Part shown: piece by piece, positions 1 to 11,003 of the stretch
Numbering within the stretch: the stretch's first letter is position 1
Layout of the letters: each line of letters begins with the position of its first letter
NCBI GenBank assembly: GCA_947311845.1
Contig: CAMZMU010000071.1
Coordinates: forward strand, 23,225,236 to 23,289,235
Direction of reading: 5' to 3'
DNA length: 64,000 bases
Origin: Poa pratensis
Lineage: Eukaryota; Streptophyta; Magnoliopsida; Poales; Poaceae
Translations under genes and position numbers: made by a program
The notes under the pieces: generated by a model
What the model saw: the letters and a program-made list of their open reading frames with translations, nothing else
Database searches by the model: none
Told to the model about the DNA's origin: nothing

Positions 1-2030
1 AGAGCCTGTCATCATTAAAATAAAACCAAGCCATGATCCGCTCACACAAAATTCATGAAACCAAGGGGAGATTTCTCAATCAAGGGGGAAATACTTGACG
101 AATCAAAAGATCAAAATAGCACCCGGTATTACATAACAGAAGTACATCATGCTTGGCCTTATGACTGCTCCAATCATTGTTTGTAACAGTTTAATCATTC
201 CATGTGTTACTGCAATGGTGATATCAGAATATTGACACCAAGAGAGATGATATTAGTACAGGCATGAGAAAAATACAACTATATATTTCCAGTGGTAAAA
301 CAATGGGATAAGACAGCTGGTACAGGCAGTGCTTACAGTGGATTTAACACTTGCCAAATAAGCTGATGCATTTGAAGGCTTACTGGATGTATGCACCACC
401 CTTAAAACTGTGGCATGTAAGAGAATAATAGCTAAATCAAAGATATTCATTAGCCCGAACAAAAATAAAATGGCTTGAGGATGGAAACAACATGATCTGA
501 CCAGACATCCAATATGGTTGGCCATATGTAAATGCCCTCTTTCCATTTGTTAGTGAGGAACTGAAGATGGACTTGTTTGCAGTCTGCATATGTAGCACAA
601 CATAATGTGACGGAATAAAGTTTCTTTACACCTCAAGAACAGATACCTCTAAAATTTCCTTTTTTATCTGCTTGGTCGAACGAAAATTATATTCTCACGC
701 GTCGGTCATCACAAAAATACACCGTCTTCCGTCAATGCATTTTTTATGAGCCTGCTGGAGGGAGAGGACATGGATGGCAAGATGCGTTTCAGGATTTGGA
801 TCCCGTATGATATTTGAAGAAAAAGAGAGAAGATGGTATTTACCCGATCACTCGAGCTTCGGTTTTTCTGTGAGCCCTCGTTCGCGTTGTCCTTGCATTG
901 TCAGGCAATCATAACCAGCGGACAGACATGGAGCATATGCAGGTGCGCATAGGAGGGTGGGAAGGATGGCTTGGTGGAGCGATCCGAACTGTAGTGAAAA
1001 GGGGAATTAATTTGCGGAACCTAAATCCTATCCCCATAAGGAAGAAGAGAGGAAGGCGACGATGAACGGCAGATTTTGGAGTCGCTGCATACTACTCCCC
1101 AAAAGGAGTATTTATGTTCCCCCCACTGAATCATGTTCTGAGAAAGGGGAGAGAAATCGTTGTTCTATGCATTGAATTGCGATCTGAGTGGAGGGGATTC
1201 ATGGGGGAGAGGAAGACATAGAGCTTTCGTGAAGATTGATTGGGATGAGGAAGTGTCAATGACTGTTGGTCGTTGCATCCATAACGTTTCGGTAGAGAAG
1301 AAGAATTAAAAAGGTGCGCCGCTTCATTCCATTGTATGTGGGCTGGCTAATGGGCTGGACGGTTGTGCTCTAGTAGAACAAAAATATGAAGTACGCAGGG
1401 AAACGGGATTTTTTAGAGAAAAATAATAACCAGAGAAAAGGAAGAAACGGGACAGAAATTGCTGAGGTGGCATGTTGCTGAGTTGGATAGTCTGCATGTT
1501 AAGAGAAATAGTTAGTGGGGATGAACTATTTAGTTATATAGGATATCAGAAATGCATTTTGACTCATAGAAGCATTTTCTCCCACTATTCAAAATCGTGT
1601 TTCAATAAAAATAGGAAAACAATTTCGGGTGAACATACCAACATCCTATGCTCACACACAAAATTTCATGAACAAAGACATTTTCTTGTGGGCCGTGTCA
1701 AAAAGAAAAAAATGTCAGGTGATAATTCGATTTATAGCTACAAAATTTGTCTTTTTTATTCAAGTCACAAAAATACCTTTTTTTCATTAGACTTTGCGAA
1801 AAATCGTAGCCGTACCTTGCCTAAGGAGAGAAGATACCATAACATGTGCACTTTTTTTAATGAAAAATACAGTTTTTTTTTTTTGGTGCATGAAAAATAC
1901 ATCTGAAACATCATGTGGACATCATCGATAAAAATTGATTGCAGGTTACCGCGTTGTGTCTGTCTCGGTGTGGTCTTTAGCTTGCCCGCACCCCAAAAGT
2001 GTTACGTGGCCAAGCTCCCGGTTCACTAAA
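1..2030. other. Intergenic DNA, no gene recognised
   Basis: AT-rich with poly-A/T runs. Short open frames exist on both strands (a 97-codon one on minus at 253-546, a 144-codon one on plus at 1472-1906), but their composition is biased toward Phe, Ser, Cys and Lys and I recognise no domain. A purine-rich stretch at about 740-1320 could be untranslated or promoter DNA of a gene outside the window; nothing seen here proves it. Confidence 0.5.
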
Positions 2031-2034
2031 GGCT

Positions 2035-2277
2035 AAGAGCATGTAAAATAAGGCCACATAGGCGGGCTATAAACAATTAACTAACATATTTATGCTGAGT
2101 TGGAAGAGAGAGAAGAAGAGAGAGAAGAGAAGCAGGTAGATTAAGAGCCAGCTGCAGCGCGTGCTCCTAAGCAGTTTGTGAGTGTGTAAAGTGGGCCAGA
2201 AATTAATAAAGTAGTACATATCAAACTCCAACTATTATACATGTTGACTATTAGGTTGGCGATAAGTGACATGGTAC
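2035..2277. mobile_element. MITE, diverged copy A of a three-copy cluster
   Basis: It shares an internal core with the next two elements: a gagagaga purine stretch, then a GCTGCAGC(A/G)CGTGCTCC block, then TTAATAAAGTA, then repeated ttggctat motifs. The terminal repeats are more degraded than in copy B. No coding capacity, so a non-autonomous DNA transposon whose superfamily is not certain. Confidence 0.5.
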
Positions 2278-2283
2278 TAAGTT

Positions 2284-2558
2284 AGAGCAAGTACAATAGA
2301 GTCTAGTCAGCAGGTTGTAAGAATTTAAATATTATATTTGTGCTTACATGGAGTAGAGAGAAATGAAGCGGACTCTCATGCAAGAGCTAGCTGCAGCACG
2401 TGCTCCTAGGCACATTGTGAGAGTGGAAAGTGGTCACGCCTTAATAAAGTAGCATATGTTTATAGCTAACTATTGTACATGTTGGATATAGTGTTGGCTA
2501 TATATGACATGACAATGCCTTATAGCCGGCTGTTGGCTATACTATTGTACTTACTCTT
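2284..2558. mobile_element. MITE, best-preserved copy B
   Basis: Starts agagcaagtacaatag and ends ctattgtacttactct, which are imperfect inverted complements, giving terminal inverted repeats of about 16 bp. About 275 bp long, with no ORF. It carries the same internal core (purine run, GCTGCAGCACGTGCTCC, TTAATAAAGTA) as its neighbours. The family is a common grass MITE type; I do not assign a superfamily name. Confidence 0.6.
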
Positions 2559-2851
2559 ATAGCCAACAGTGGGCTATATTATTGCACTTGCTCAATAAGT
2601 TTATGTAAATAGGCTATAAAGTCTAAAATAATATTTTTGGATGACATGGAGGAGAGAGAAACTGAGAGAAGGGGAATTGGCTCTCACGCAAGAGCCAACT
2701 GCAGCACGTGCTCCCAGACACTTTATGAGAGTGGGAGATGTGCCATATCTTAATAAAGTAACACATTTTTATAGCTCACTATTATACATGTTGGCTATAT
2801 GGTTGGCTATATGGCAATCTCTCTGCCAGCTGCACTATTAAACTTGCTCTA
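2559..2851. mobile_element. MITE copy C, partly fused to copy B
   Basis: Ends gcactattaaacttgctct, matching the right terminus of copy B. Its left part begins with a second right-end-like segment (ttattgcacttgctca near 2580-2594), so B and C look joined end to end by nested insertion or end duplication. The core GCTGCAGCACGTGCTCC block is at about 2699-2715. Confidence 0.5.
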
Positions 2852-3200
2852 AAAAGAAGCCCGTAGATCCCGCCGATCGAGACAATTCTCTTCGATTAAT
2901 TTAAAACCGTAGGACAACATCAGATCGGCCGGCTATACGTAGGGTCGCACAACTAGTCGGCTAGTCCGGCCAAAATCTTTGCTTCCGATCACACGGGTGA
3001 ACGTCGCCGTCCTCATTAAAAGAGCTCTTCATTCCTTGCACAGTGCATGCAGTTTCCGCGGCGTACGTGCAGCCCATGCGATCCGCAACCTGCACAGTGC
3101 CGCCCAAGCATCGATCAGCTTCCTAGTTTGATCTTGTCTAGGCTCCAGATTATGGCATTTTCTGTCCGATTCATACACGATGCAGCACATCCAAAAATCT
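2852..3200. other. Intergenic spacer before copia element 1
   Basis: Mixed composition, no convincing ORF. It supplies the target site of the retrotransposon: the last five bases (3201-3205, ataat) are repeated at 8111-8115. Confidence 0.5.
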
Positions 3201-3205
3201 ATAAT

Positions 3206-3338
3206 TGTTAGAAACCGGTCTGAGACCGTATAGGTTTGTATACGAGTCCTTGTCCGTGTCATGTACCTGTACTGTTGGTCACCTATAAATATACGAGAAG
3301 CGGAGGATAGACCTCAAGCAGAACTCAACAATCAATCT
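3206..3338 (+). repeat. 5' LTR of copia 1
   Basis: Begins tgttagaaacc and matches 7978-8110. It contains a TATA-like tataaatata at about 3286-3295 that would drive the genomic RNA. The right boundary is set by where the two LTRs stop matching (...aatct); a CA-ending boundary four bases earlier is also possible. Confidence 0.9.
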
Positions 3339-3350
3339 TGGTATCAGAGC
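3339..3350 (+). promoter_or_regulatory. Primer binding site (tRNA-iMet)
   Basis: TGGTATCAGAGC, the standard plant copia minus-strand primer site complementary to initiator methionine tRNA, directly abuts the 5' LTR. Confidence 0.95.
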
Positions 3351-3529
3351 CGCCCTCACGCGATCCTATTTCCGCCGCCGCGATCTCTGCTTTAGACGCG
3401 AGTTTCTGTCCGCGTCGCACGCAAGCTGCTCCCGAATCCGGATCGATCAGCTAGCGATCAGCTTCCACATCGCTGCCAGCCGCCACCTCTCTCTTGCTTC
3501 TGCACACGTCGTCGTCGTATCTCATCGCG

Positions 3530-4747
3530 ATGTCTACCAGCGGCTCGAAGCAGCTCACACTCGTCGGCCCCGTCGTTCCCCCGCCGGCTATCACCGCCAC
3601 TACCGCCGTAGTCGTTCCCGCCGTGGGCGTGCAACTCGACCGCGGCAACTTCCCTCTCTGGCGGACGCTCGTCATCACCAACCTCTCCGGCGCCTCCCTC
3701 CATGGCTTCCTCGACGGATCGGCCGCTGCACCGGCCATGACCGTCACCAAGGGCACCGGTGATGCTGCTACATCTGTGGCCAATCCCGAGTACGCGACGT
3801 GGTGGACGCTTGACCAGAAGGTCCTAGGGGTGCTCCTCTCCTCAATGCATGAGGATCTCGCGAATCCGCTCATCAGTTGTAAATCCGCGGCTGCCGCGTG
3901 GACGGCGATTCACGCCATGTTCAGCGCGCAGAATCGTGCCGGGGTGCGGCACATCCGGCGTCAACTACAGACGCTGAAGAAGCTGGACATGACCACCAGC
4001 GAGTACATGCACAAGGTGAAGGCTCTTGCCGACGCCATGACTGCCGCTGGGTCTCCGCTTGACGATGCCGAGATCATCGACTACATGCTCACCGGATTGG
4101 GGAAGACCTACAACCCGATCGCGGCGTCTCTCAGCGTTATCACCACTCCGGTGACCTCCGCTGAATTCTACTCCATGGTATTGGACTATGAAGCGCTGCA
4201 GTTGTCGCAGCAGTTCGAAGAGGGAGATTGGTGCTCATCCGCCAACGCTGCCTCGCGGTACGGCTACCCTGCCGGCAACCCCTCTCGCGCACCTGACGCG
4301 CGTACTTATGGAGGACGCCCCGCTGGTGGATACCCACAGCAGGTGTCGGGCTACCCGCATGGAGGCTACTCGCACGGGGGCCACCCGCAGCAAGGGCACG
4401 GCCAAGGCGGCCAGTACTACGGTGGCCAAGGGGGCGGCCAGGACACCCGTCGAAACAACGGCGGTGGGGGAGGAGGCGGCAACGGCCGCAACGGCAACGG
4501 CCGTCGCTGGCGTCCCAAGTGTCAGATATGCAAGAATTGGGGGCACGAAGCTGGAAACTGTCGCAACCTCCTCGACCAGGGCTACCGCACCGACTACCCC
4601 CGCTCTGCGAACACGGCATCGACCTCCTCCAACAACAACCATCCTCCTCCTTGGGTGATGGACTCCGGCGCCACAGACCACCTGACTAGTGACCTCGAGC
4701 GTCTTCACGTTCGCGAGCGCTACGGCGCCAGGATCAAGTTCAAGTAG
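3530..4747 (+). CDS. Copia 1 Gag and start of protease
   Basis: Encodes the capsid/nucleocapsid part of a copia polyprotein. The ATG at 3530 is the first good start after the primer site. A UBN2-type gag domain fills roughly residues 30-235. It is followed by a Gly/His/Gln-rich linker, then a CCHC zinc knuckle ([14 protein letters not shown]) that binds RNA. The frame then enters the aspartic protease at the catalytic DSGAT motif and stops about 25 residues later. The stop comes from a single-base frame change near 4726-4747: protease and integrase homology continues in another frame directly downstream. The antisense and third-frame ORFs over 4140-4770 are shadows of GC-rich codons. Confidence 0.9.
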   Translation: MSTSGSKQLTLVGPVVPPPAITATTAVVVPAVGVQLDRGNFPLWRTLVITNLSGASLHGFLDGSAAAPAMTVTKGTGDAATSVANPEYATWWTLDQKVLGVLLSSMHEDLANPLISCKSAAAAWTAIHAMFSAQNRAGVRHIRRQLQTLKKLDMTTSEYMHKVKALADAMTAAGSPLDDAEIIDYMLTGLGKTYNPIAASLSVITTPVTSAEFYSMVLDYEALQLSQQFEEGDWCSSANAASRYGYPAGNPSRAPDARTYGGRPAGGYPQQVSGYPHGGYSHGGHPQQGHGQGGQYYGGQGGGQDTRRNNGGGGGGGNGRNGNGRRWRPKCQICKNWGHEAGNCRNLLDQGYRTDYPRSANTASTSSNNNHPPPWVMDSGATDHLTSDLERLHVRERYGARIKFK

Positions 4748-7700
4748 CCAACGGCTCAGGTTTGTCAATTTCGCACATTGGGACTCGACCTTAGCCGGTT
4801 CTTCTCTTCGCTTGAATAATATCCTGCATGTTCCGCATATTAGTCAGCATCTTTTGTCTGTTTATCGTCTAGTCTCGGATAATGACGTCTTTATTGAGTT
4901 TCATCGATATTTTTTCCTTGTTAAGGACAAGGCCACCCGGAGAATCCTTTTGCGAGGTAGGAGCCAAGGTGGGCTCTACCCTCTTCCGCTCGGACGTGTC
5001 ACATCTGCACGGAGTGCTTCATCTAGTGTTCGGACTATGTCGGCCAAGTGGCACCAGCGGCTCGGCCATCCATCCAACAGTGTCGTCAGTTCCATTGTTA
5101 GGAATAATGATCTTGAGTGTTCTTCCTTAGACAATTCCAATTTAGTTTGTGATGCTTGTCAACGTGGTAAAAGTCGTCAGTTATCTTACACTGCTTCGTC
5201 TCGTGTTTCTACTATGCCTCTTGAATTGGTTCATACTGATGTTTGGGGCCCTGCTCGTGCTTCCTCTGGGGGGTACTCGTATTATGTGAGTTTTATTGAC
5301 GACTACTCTCGTTTTTGCTGGATTTATCTCCTGAAACATAAGTCTGATGTTGAACAAGTTTTCTATGCTTTCCAGACTCATGTTGAGCTTCTTTTGAACG
5401 CTAAGATTAAAGCTGTTCAGTCTGATTGGGGTGGTGAGTACCATAGGTTAAATCGCTATTTTCAGCGCACGGGCATCGTCCATAGAGTCTCATGCCCTCA
5501 CACCTCCCAACAGAACGGTATTGCCGAGCGCAAGCATCGTCACCTGGTAGAAACTGGCCTCGCATTACTTGCACACTCGTCTCTCCCTTTGCGTTATTGG
5601 GATGAAGCTTTTCTCACCGCGTGCTATCTCATTAATCGTATGCCTACCCCTGTGCTTGGTCAGGACACGCCTATTCATCGTCTTTTTCACACACCACCAG
5701 ATTATTCCTTTCTCCGCATTTTTGGATGTGCATGTTGGCCTAGTTTGCGCAAGTATAACTCGCACAAACTTGAGTTCCGTTCAAAGATGTGTGTTTTCCT
5801 TGGTTACAGTCCTATGCATAAGGGGTACAAATGCCTAGATCGGTCTACAGGACGTATCTATATCTCGAGAGACGTTGTCTTTGACGAGTCGGTTTTTCCG
5901 TTCGCTACTCCCGGTGTTACTGTCGATGTGTCTACTCTTCAAGAAGCTATCTCTTTTCCATCCAGTGAACCGGCTACGAGTGTGTCTGTGCGAAATTACG
6001 ACCTATCCTACTTGGCTACTAATCCTCCTGGCCAAGCCAGCGTTTCTCCTGTGCAGGTCTCAACGATGCCTGTGGTGCAGCCGATCGACGTGCATGGTAG
6101 CGTGCCGCCCGAGGCTGTTGCGCGCATGCATGCTGGGCCGCTGCCGCCTGCCCCGGATCCGTCTTCACGTGCTGGCCCGTCCCCGAGTGATGGGCCGCCT
6201 GCCGGGGCGCCCCCGCCTTCTTCGGCCCATGGGCCGGCTGTGGATTCGGCCGGTGCGCCGTCCTCTACTGCTGTCGATGCGGACAGCAGCGCCGCTTCCT
6301 CGTCCGCTCCCGCAACTGCGTTGCTTCATCCTATGGTCACGCACACGCGGGATGCTACGCGTCGCGAGAAGGATTACACCGATGGTACTGTCCGGTATGA
6401 CCCTCGACGTCGAGCTTTCTTCGCGACGCCTGTCTCGCATCGCGATGCTCTCTGTGAACCCGCATGGCATGCTGCCATGTCTGATGAGTTCGCTGCCCTT
6501 CGCCATACCAACACATGGGTGTTGGTTCCCCGACCGCCTGGAGTCAATATCGTCGGGAGCAAGTGGGTTTTCAAGACGAAGCAACATCCGGATGGTTCTA
6601 TTGATAAGCGCAAAGCTCGTCTCGTCGCTCGCGGTTTTACTCAGCAGCATGGTATTGATTATGGTGACACATTCAGTCCAGTTGTGAAGCCAGCCACGGT
6701 TCGTTTGGTTCTTTCTCTTGCAGTTTCTCGCGGCTGGAGTATGCGGCAAATTGATGTCAGTAATGCTTTCCTTCATGGTTTTCTCTCCGAGGATGTCTAC
6801 ATGCAGCAACCGCCCGGGTTTGAGGATGAACGCTTTCCCTCTCATGTGTGCAAACTGCAGCGAGCCCTGTATGGTCTCAAACAGTCCCCCCGTGCCTGGC
6901 ATGCTCGGTTGAGTGCTCGTCTTCTCGAGCTCGGGTTTGTCTCATCGAAGGCTGACACGTCTCTCTTCATCTTCGATCAGCGTGGTGTGCAGATTTACAT
7001 GCTCGTGTACGTGGATGATATTGTCATTGCTGGGTCTACTGCGGCTGCTATGGATGGTTTGGTTAAGTCCCTTGCTGACAGTTTTCCTATCAAGGATCTT
7101 GGAACTCTTGAGTATTTTCTCGGTCTCGAAGTGTCCTACAATTCAGGGGGCATGACACTGACTCAACGGAAGTATGCGTTGGATCTTCTTCATCGTGTGA
7201 GTATGGAGAATTGTAAACCTACTCCGACACCGTTGCATGCTACCGATCGTCTAGCTCGTGAAACTGGGACACCGCTGGGTACAGAGGATTCTACCAGGTA
7301 TCGCAGTGTTGTGGGAGGTTTGCAGTATTTGACTCTCACTCGTCCTGATCTCTCATTTGCCGTCAACAAGGTGTGCCAGTATCTATCGCAGCCAACTGAC
7401 GTTCATTGGGAAGCAGTCAAGCGTATATTGCGCTATATCAAGGGTACTTTGAGCATGGGATTGAGGATACGGAAGTCTCCATCCACTGGAGTTAGTGTTT
7501 TCACGGATGCGGATTGGGCAGGATGTATCGATGACCGCCGATCCATCAGTGGTTTTGCTGTATTCGTTGGCCCAAATCTCATTTCATGGAGTGCCAAGAA
7601 ACAGCCTACAGTCTCTAGATCGAGCATAGAGGCAGAGTACAAAGCTTTGGCGAATGGTGCTGCTGAAGCCATCTGGGTAGAGTCACTGCTCAAGGAGCTA

Positions 7701-7970
7701 GGTGTGTCGCAGCAGCGTACCACCATCTTGTGGTGTGATAATCTTGGGGCTACATACCTGATGGCGAATCCAGTCTTTCACACACGAACCAAGCACATAG
7801 AGATCGACTTCCACTTGGTGCGAGAGCGTGTTGCTTCTGGGGCTTTAGATGTCAGGTTCATCTCGACGAATGACCAACTGGCTGATGTATTTACTGAACC
7901 TGCCACACGACAAATGTTAGAACGTTTCCAGTCCAATCTGAACCTTGTATGTAGTAGTAGTTCAGATTGA
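4728..7970 (+). CDS. Copia 1 Pol: protease end, integrase, RT, RNase H
   Basis: The open frame overlaps the end of gag and runs to a stop 8 bp before the 3' LTR. In order: the rest of protease (NNILHVP), the GAG-pre-integrase zinc region ([18 protein letters not shown]), the integrase core with the D,D,E residues in DVWGP, SDWGGEY and [10 protein letters not shown], a Ser/Pro/Ala-rich linker, reverse transcriptase with YVDDI as catalytic site, and RNase H ([23 protein letters not shown]). Everything downstream of the protease frameshift is open, so only that one lesion separates it from gag. It has no start codon of its own and would depend on read-through of gag. Confidence 0.92.
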   Translation, partial: PGSSSSSQRLRFVNFAHWDSTLAGSSLRLNNILHVPHISQHLLSVYRLVSDNDVFIEFHRYFFLVKDKATRRILLRGRSQGGLYPLPLGRVTSARSASSSVRTMSAKWHQRLGHPSNSVVSSIVRNNDLECSSLDNSNLVCDACQRGKSRQLSYTASSRVSTMPLELVHTDVWGPARASSGGYSYYVSFIDDYSRFCWIYLLKHKSDVEQVFYAFQTHVELLLNAKIKAVQSDWGGEYHRLNRYFQRTGIVHRVSCPHTSQQNGIAERKHRHLVETGLALLAHSSLPLRYWDEAFLTACYLINRMPTPVLGQDTPIHRLFHTPPDYSFLRIFGCACWPSLRKYNSHKLEFRSKMCVFLGYSPMHKGYKCLDRSTGRIYISRDVVFDESVFPFATPGVTVDVSTLQEAISFPSSEPATSVSVRNYDLSYLATNPPGQASVSPVQVSTMPVVQPIDVHGSVPPEAVARMHAGPLPPAPDPSSRAGPSPSDGPPAGAPPPSSAHGPAVDSAGAPSSTAVDADSSAASSSAPATALLHPMVTHTRDATRREKDYTDGTVRYDPRRRAFFATPVSHRDALCEPAWHAAMSDEFAALRHTNTWVLVPRPPGVNIVGSKWVFKTKQHPDGSIDKRKARLVARGFTQQHGIDYGDTFSPVVKPATVRLVLSLAVSRGWSMRQIDVSNAFLHGFLSEDVYMQQPPGFEDERFPSHVCKLQRALYGLKQSPRAWHARLSARLLELGFVSSKADTSLFIFDQRGVQIYMLVYVDDIVIAGSTAAAMDGLVKSLADSFPIKDLGTLEYFLGLEVSYNSGGMTLTQRKYALDLLHRVSMENCKPTPTPLHATDRLARETGTPLGTEDSTRYRSVVGGLQYLTLTRPDLSFAVNKVCQYLSQPTDVHWEAVKRILRYIKGTLSMGLRIRKSPSTGVSVFTDADWAGCIDDRRSISGFAVFVGPNLISWSAKKQPTVSRSSIEAEYKALANGAAEAIWVESLLKELGVSQQRTTILWCDNLGATYLMANPVFHTRTKHIEIDFHLVRERVASGALDVRFISTNDQLADVFTEPATRQMLERFQSNLNLVCSSSSD

Positions 7971-7977
7971 GGGGGAG

Positions 7978-8110
7978 TGTTAGAAACCGGTCTGAGACCG
8001 TATAGGTTTGTATACGAGTCCTTGTCCGTGTCATGTACCTGTACTGTTGGTCACCTATAAATATACGAGAAGCGGAGGTTAGACCTCACGTAGAACTCAA
8101 CAATCAATCT
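7978..8110 (+). repeat. 3' LTR of copia 1
   Basis: Starts tgttagaaacc right after the polypurine tract ttgagggggag (about 7967-7977) and is followed by the target duplication ataat. It differs from the 5' LTR at about three bases (a/t in the gcggagg_tag region and two in the cctca_g_ag region). Confidence 0.9.
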
Positions 8111-8186
8111 ATAATTAATAAGAAAATTACGGCACGCCGTTGGTTCAATCGTCGGAAAGGAATCGGAAAAAAATCGTCGTATGCAC

Positions 8187-8253
8187 ATCTGCTATGCGTA
8201 CGACACTTTATATACGATTCATATAGGATGCGAAACATCCAACCATCTGCTAT
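8187..8253. repeat. 58 bp tandem repeat split by CACTA1
   Basis: atctgctatgcgtacgacac at 8187 recurs as atctgctat at 8245, and its continuation gcctacgacacttta resumes at 10538, on the far side of CACTA1. The transposon therefore inserted into the second copy of a short tandem repeat. Confidence 0.6.
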
Positions 8254-10534
8254 CACTACGGGAATCCCACAAAACGCCGAGGGCTGGGAACCGTTGGCGT
8301 AGATCAGAAGGCCGTCGGCGTCTGGCCGTTGGCGTACCCAATCCGCCGTCGGCGTACGCTTGGTGGGCCCCATAAGACGGCATCCAATCCGTTCCGTCAG
8401 CCCTCCATACGCCGACGGCAATGTTGTCGGCCTTTGCGCCCCGCTATTTTTTCAGTTCCTCATACGCCGACGGCAATGCCGTCGGCCTTTGCATTCAATT
8501 TTTTTGAAATTTTTGAAATTTTTGGATTTTTTAAACTTTTTATTTTTTTCTATTTCGAAATTTCTAACTCACCTACATACTAAATCTCTAATTACACATT
8601 TAATCATAGGTCAAAGTAATTACGCTGGTCAAAGTTCCCGTTCGGTCACCCATCATCAAATTGCACCGGCCCAAACACGCTTAAGATTTGAGTTCCTTCA
8701 AGATTAGCTTCCAAATGAGAAATGAGAACTTACTGATACTTGTATCATATCAATCATATTAACCTCTGAGTTATGATGTTACACTTTTTCATTGTTTAAA
8801 TTTAAAAAATTCATTTGAATAAGTAACAATGATTATGTAATAGTATATTTTGAATAAATGACAATAAAATTAATTTTACTTTTATTTCTTTTTTACATTT
8901 AATATGGAATAATTCATATCTTTAATTTCGTTAATCGAAATTTGAAAAATAAAATGTCTATGTCAATTAGAAAAATGAGAGTAATTCAAATATGACATCC
9001 ATATCATCCTTTGCATTGTATAAACATCGATGGTTTTAGAAAATTGATCTCTTCCGATGAATAGTCATGTTAGCCATTTTGACCCTTTTTTGAAAAAAAA
9101 CAAATAAAGTGAAAAAACCCTCAAAAAAAGGTATCCTTTGGCATTGAGTTATTTTATGTGTACTAGTTTCTATTAAAAATGATAAACTTCTTTTTTTACA
9201 AATTGTTCAAAAAAATGCTTCACAAAAATGTCTATCATCTATAGACATGTATAGGTTTCGCGCCAAATAATCAAGTTATGACCATCACTGTGCCACAGTT
9301 TGTGATAATGTGTCCATATTTGAAACATAGGTGTGCCTTAGTATGGCAACCATTGTTGCCAAAAACAAATTCCAAATTATTTTTATAAATATCATTTTCC
9401 ATTTTTTAAGTGCAAAAAATGACTTTTGTTATGGAGGAAATACCAAAAATATGTTGCAAAAGGCACCCATCTTATTGTCACAAAGGGTACTACATATTTT
9501 ATGGATAATACCCAAGTATTAGGAATTTTCTCGATTTTTACCTAATTATTCCTATTTAAATGACTTTATGCCGATTTTCCAAAAGTAATTGAAATTGAAC
9601 TACAAGTGTGTGATAGTTTGGTCTAATTTTTTTAAAAAAATCATTTTTAGGTACATAAGTAGTGACTTTATCACAGAAATATCGATAGTTTTGAAAAATG
9701 TGACCCCTTTTAATGAATAGGCACGACGGTCATTTTGACCGTTTTTTCACAAAAATAAAAGAAATTGAGAAAATACTCAAAAAATGAATTCCTTTGACAT
9801 GGAGTCCTTTTATATGTACTAGTTGCTAGCAAAAATGATAAATTTGAGTTTTGACAAATATTTCAAAAAAATACTTCACAAAAAGGTCTATCATCTATAG
9901 ACATGTATAGCTTTCGCGTCAAATGACCAAGTTATGGCCATCCCCATGCCATAGTTTGTGATAATGTGACCATACTTGACACATAGGGGTGTCTTGGTAT
10001 GGAAAACATTGTTGCCAAAAACAATTTTCAAAATATTTTAGTAAATATCATTCTCCATTTTTTTATTGTCAAAAATGACTTTTTAATTAAGCAAGTACCA
10101 AACATATGTTACAAAATGTCATGTGCATGGTGAAAAAGATTTTATGGATGTCATATTTAGATTCCTCTCATTTTTCTAATCGATTTAGACATTTAATTTG
10201 TTAAATTTCGATTTACGGATTTAAAGATATGAATTATTTCAAATTAAATGGAAAATAGCCGTCGGCGTATCAATGTAGAAAAATAGAAAAAGTAGACGCC
10301 GACGGCCGTCGGCGTATCAAAGTAGACGGCCGCCGTCGGCGTATCAATGCCGTAAAGTTCCGTTTGCGTGCCGTCACGGTGGGCCTTGTATGCCGACGGC
10401 ATTATAGACACCGACGGCAGCCGTCGGCGTATGTCGGGCTACACCGACGGCCGCGTTCGCGGCTTTCCTCGCTCGCCTTATACGCCGACGGACTAGACAT
10501 TTGGCCGTCGGCGTTTTGTGGGATTCCCGTAGTG
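8254..10534. mobile_element. CACTA1, non-autonomous CACTA transposon
   Basis: A 2281 bp element starting CACTACGGGAATCCCACAAA and ending with its inverse complement, flanked by a 3 bp target duplication TAT (8251-8253 and 10535-10537). Subterminal regions hold many direct and inverted copies of GCCGTCGGCGTA at 8290-8490 and 10255-10520, the arrangement that binds CACTA transposase. The interior is AT-rich with no transposase ORF, so it would have moved in trans. Its right part (from about 10132) is the start of the large tandem duplication. Confidence 0.93.
9040..10130. repeat. Internal direct repeat of CACTA1
   Basis: Two diverged copies about 630 bp apart (around 9040-9520 and 9670-10130). 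Shared landmarks are ctatcatctatagacatgta, cagtttgtgataatgtg and cattgttgccaaaaac. The interior of the element was built by an ancient tandem duplication. Neither copy encodes a protein. Confidence 0.75.
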
Positions 10535-11003
10535 TATGCCTACGACACTTTATTCCCACATATATATAACCTCACCGTCTAGGTTTAAGTTCTGGAGGCG
10601 TCTCTACTTTTTTTTTCCACTAGTGCAAGTAAGTAGTCGCGGAAACACTAGAGCATTTCACCGACCTATCGGCCAACTTTGCGTTCTAACCACTGTTAGT
10701 GCCTTAGAGCTATGCTCTCTCTAGTGTCATTTCCAATGGAATACGGGAGAGTTTCTATATCCGCCTAGAAACTAAAGATATTCTTTCGAGAGGGCGGAAA
10801 AATAAAGATTTGGTGGAAGGCCATTCGGTGGTGAGGGATAGAAGATAAACCTCACGTAAGATACAACCAACCTGATCGAACTAATCTAGGTCTAATGATA
10901 TTGTAGACCGTCTACCGATGCCAAGATGCCCCTAAAAGATTGAAAATATATTTTGGTACAAGCAACATTACAACTTTAACATATATTGTGTATATTTAAT
11001 ATT

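Larger units (their letters stand above)
3206..8110 (+). mobile_element. Ty1-copia LTR retrotransposon 1, structurally complete
   Basis: A 4905 bp element with two 133 bp LTRs, a 5 bp target duplication (ataat at 3201-3205 and 8111-8115), a tRNA-iMet primer binding site, and a polypurine tract just before the 3' LTR. The internal region encodes gag, protease, integrase, reverse transcriptase and RNase H in the copia order (integrase before RT). The LTRs are unusually short and differ at about three positions by eye, so insertion was recent. A single-base frameshift near the protease makes this copy probably non-functional. No other element interrupts it. Confidence 0.95.

Noticed and set aside
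4140..4768. Three overlapping long frames on both strands over copia 1 gag
   Set aside because: They are shadows of the GC-rich gag codons; only the frame with the UBN2-type region and the CCHC knuckle has recognisable domains.
10600..10640. Additional CACTA end (ttccactagtgcaagtaag) just right of CACTA1
   Set aside because: The cactagtg word is there, but no partner terminus or 3 bp duplication was found; the same word persists unchanged in unit 2 at 17748-17756.
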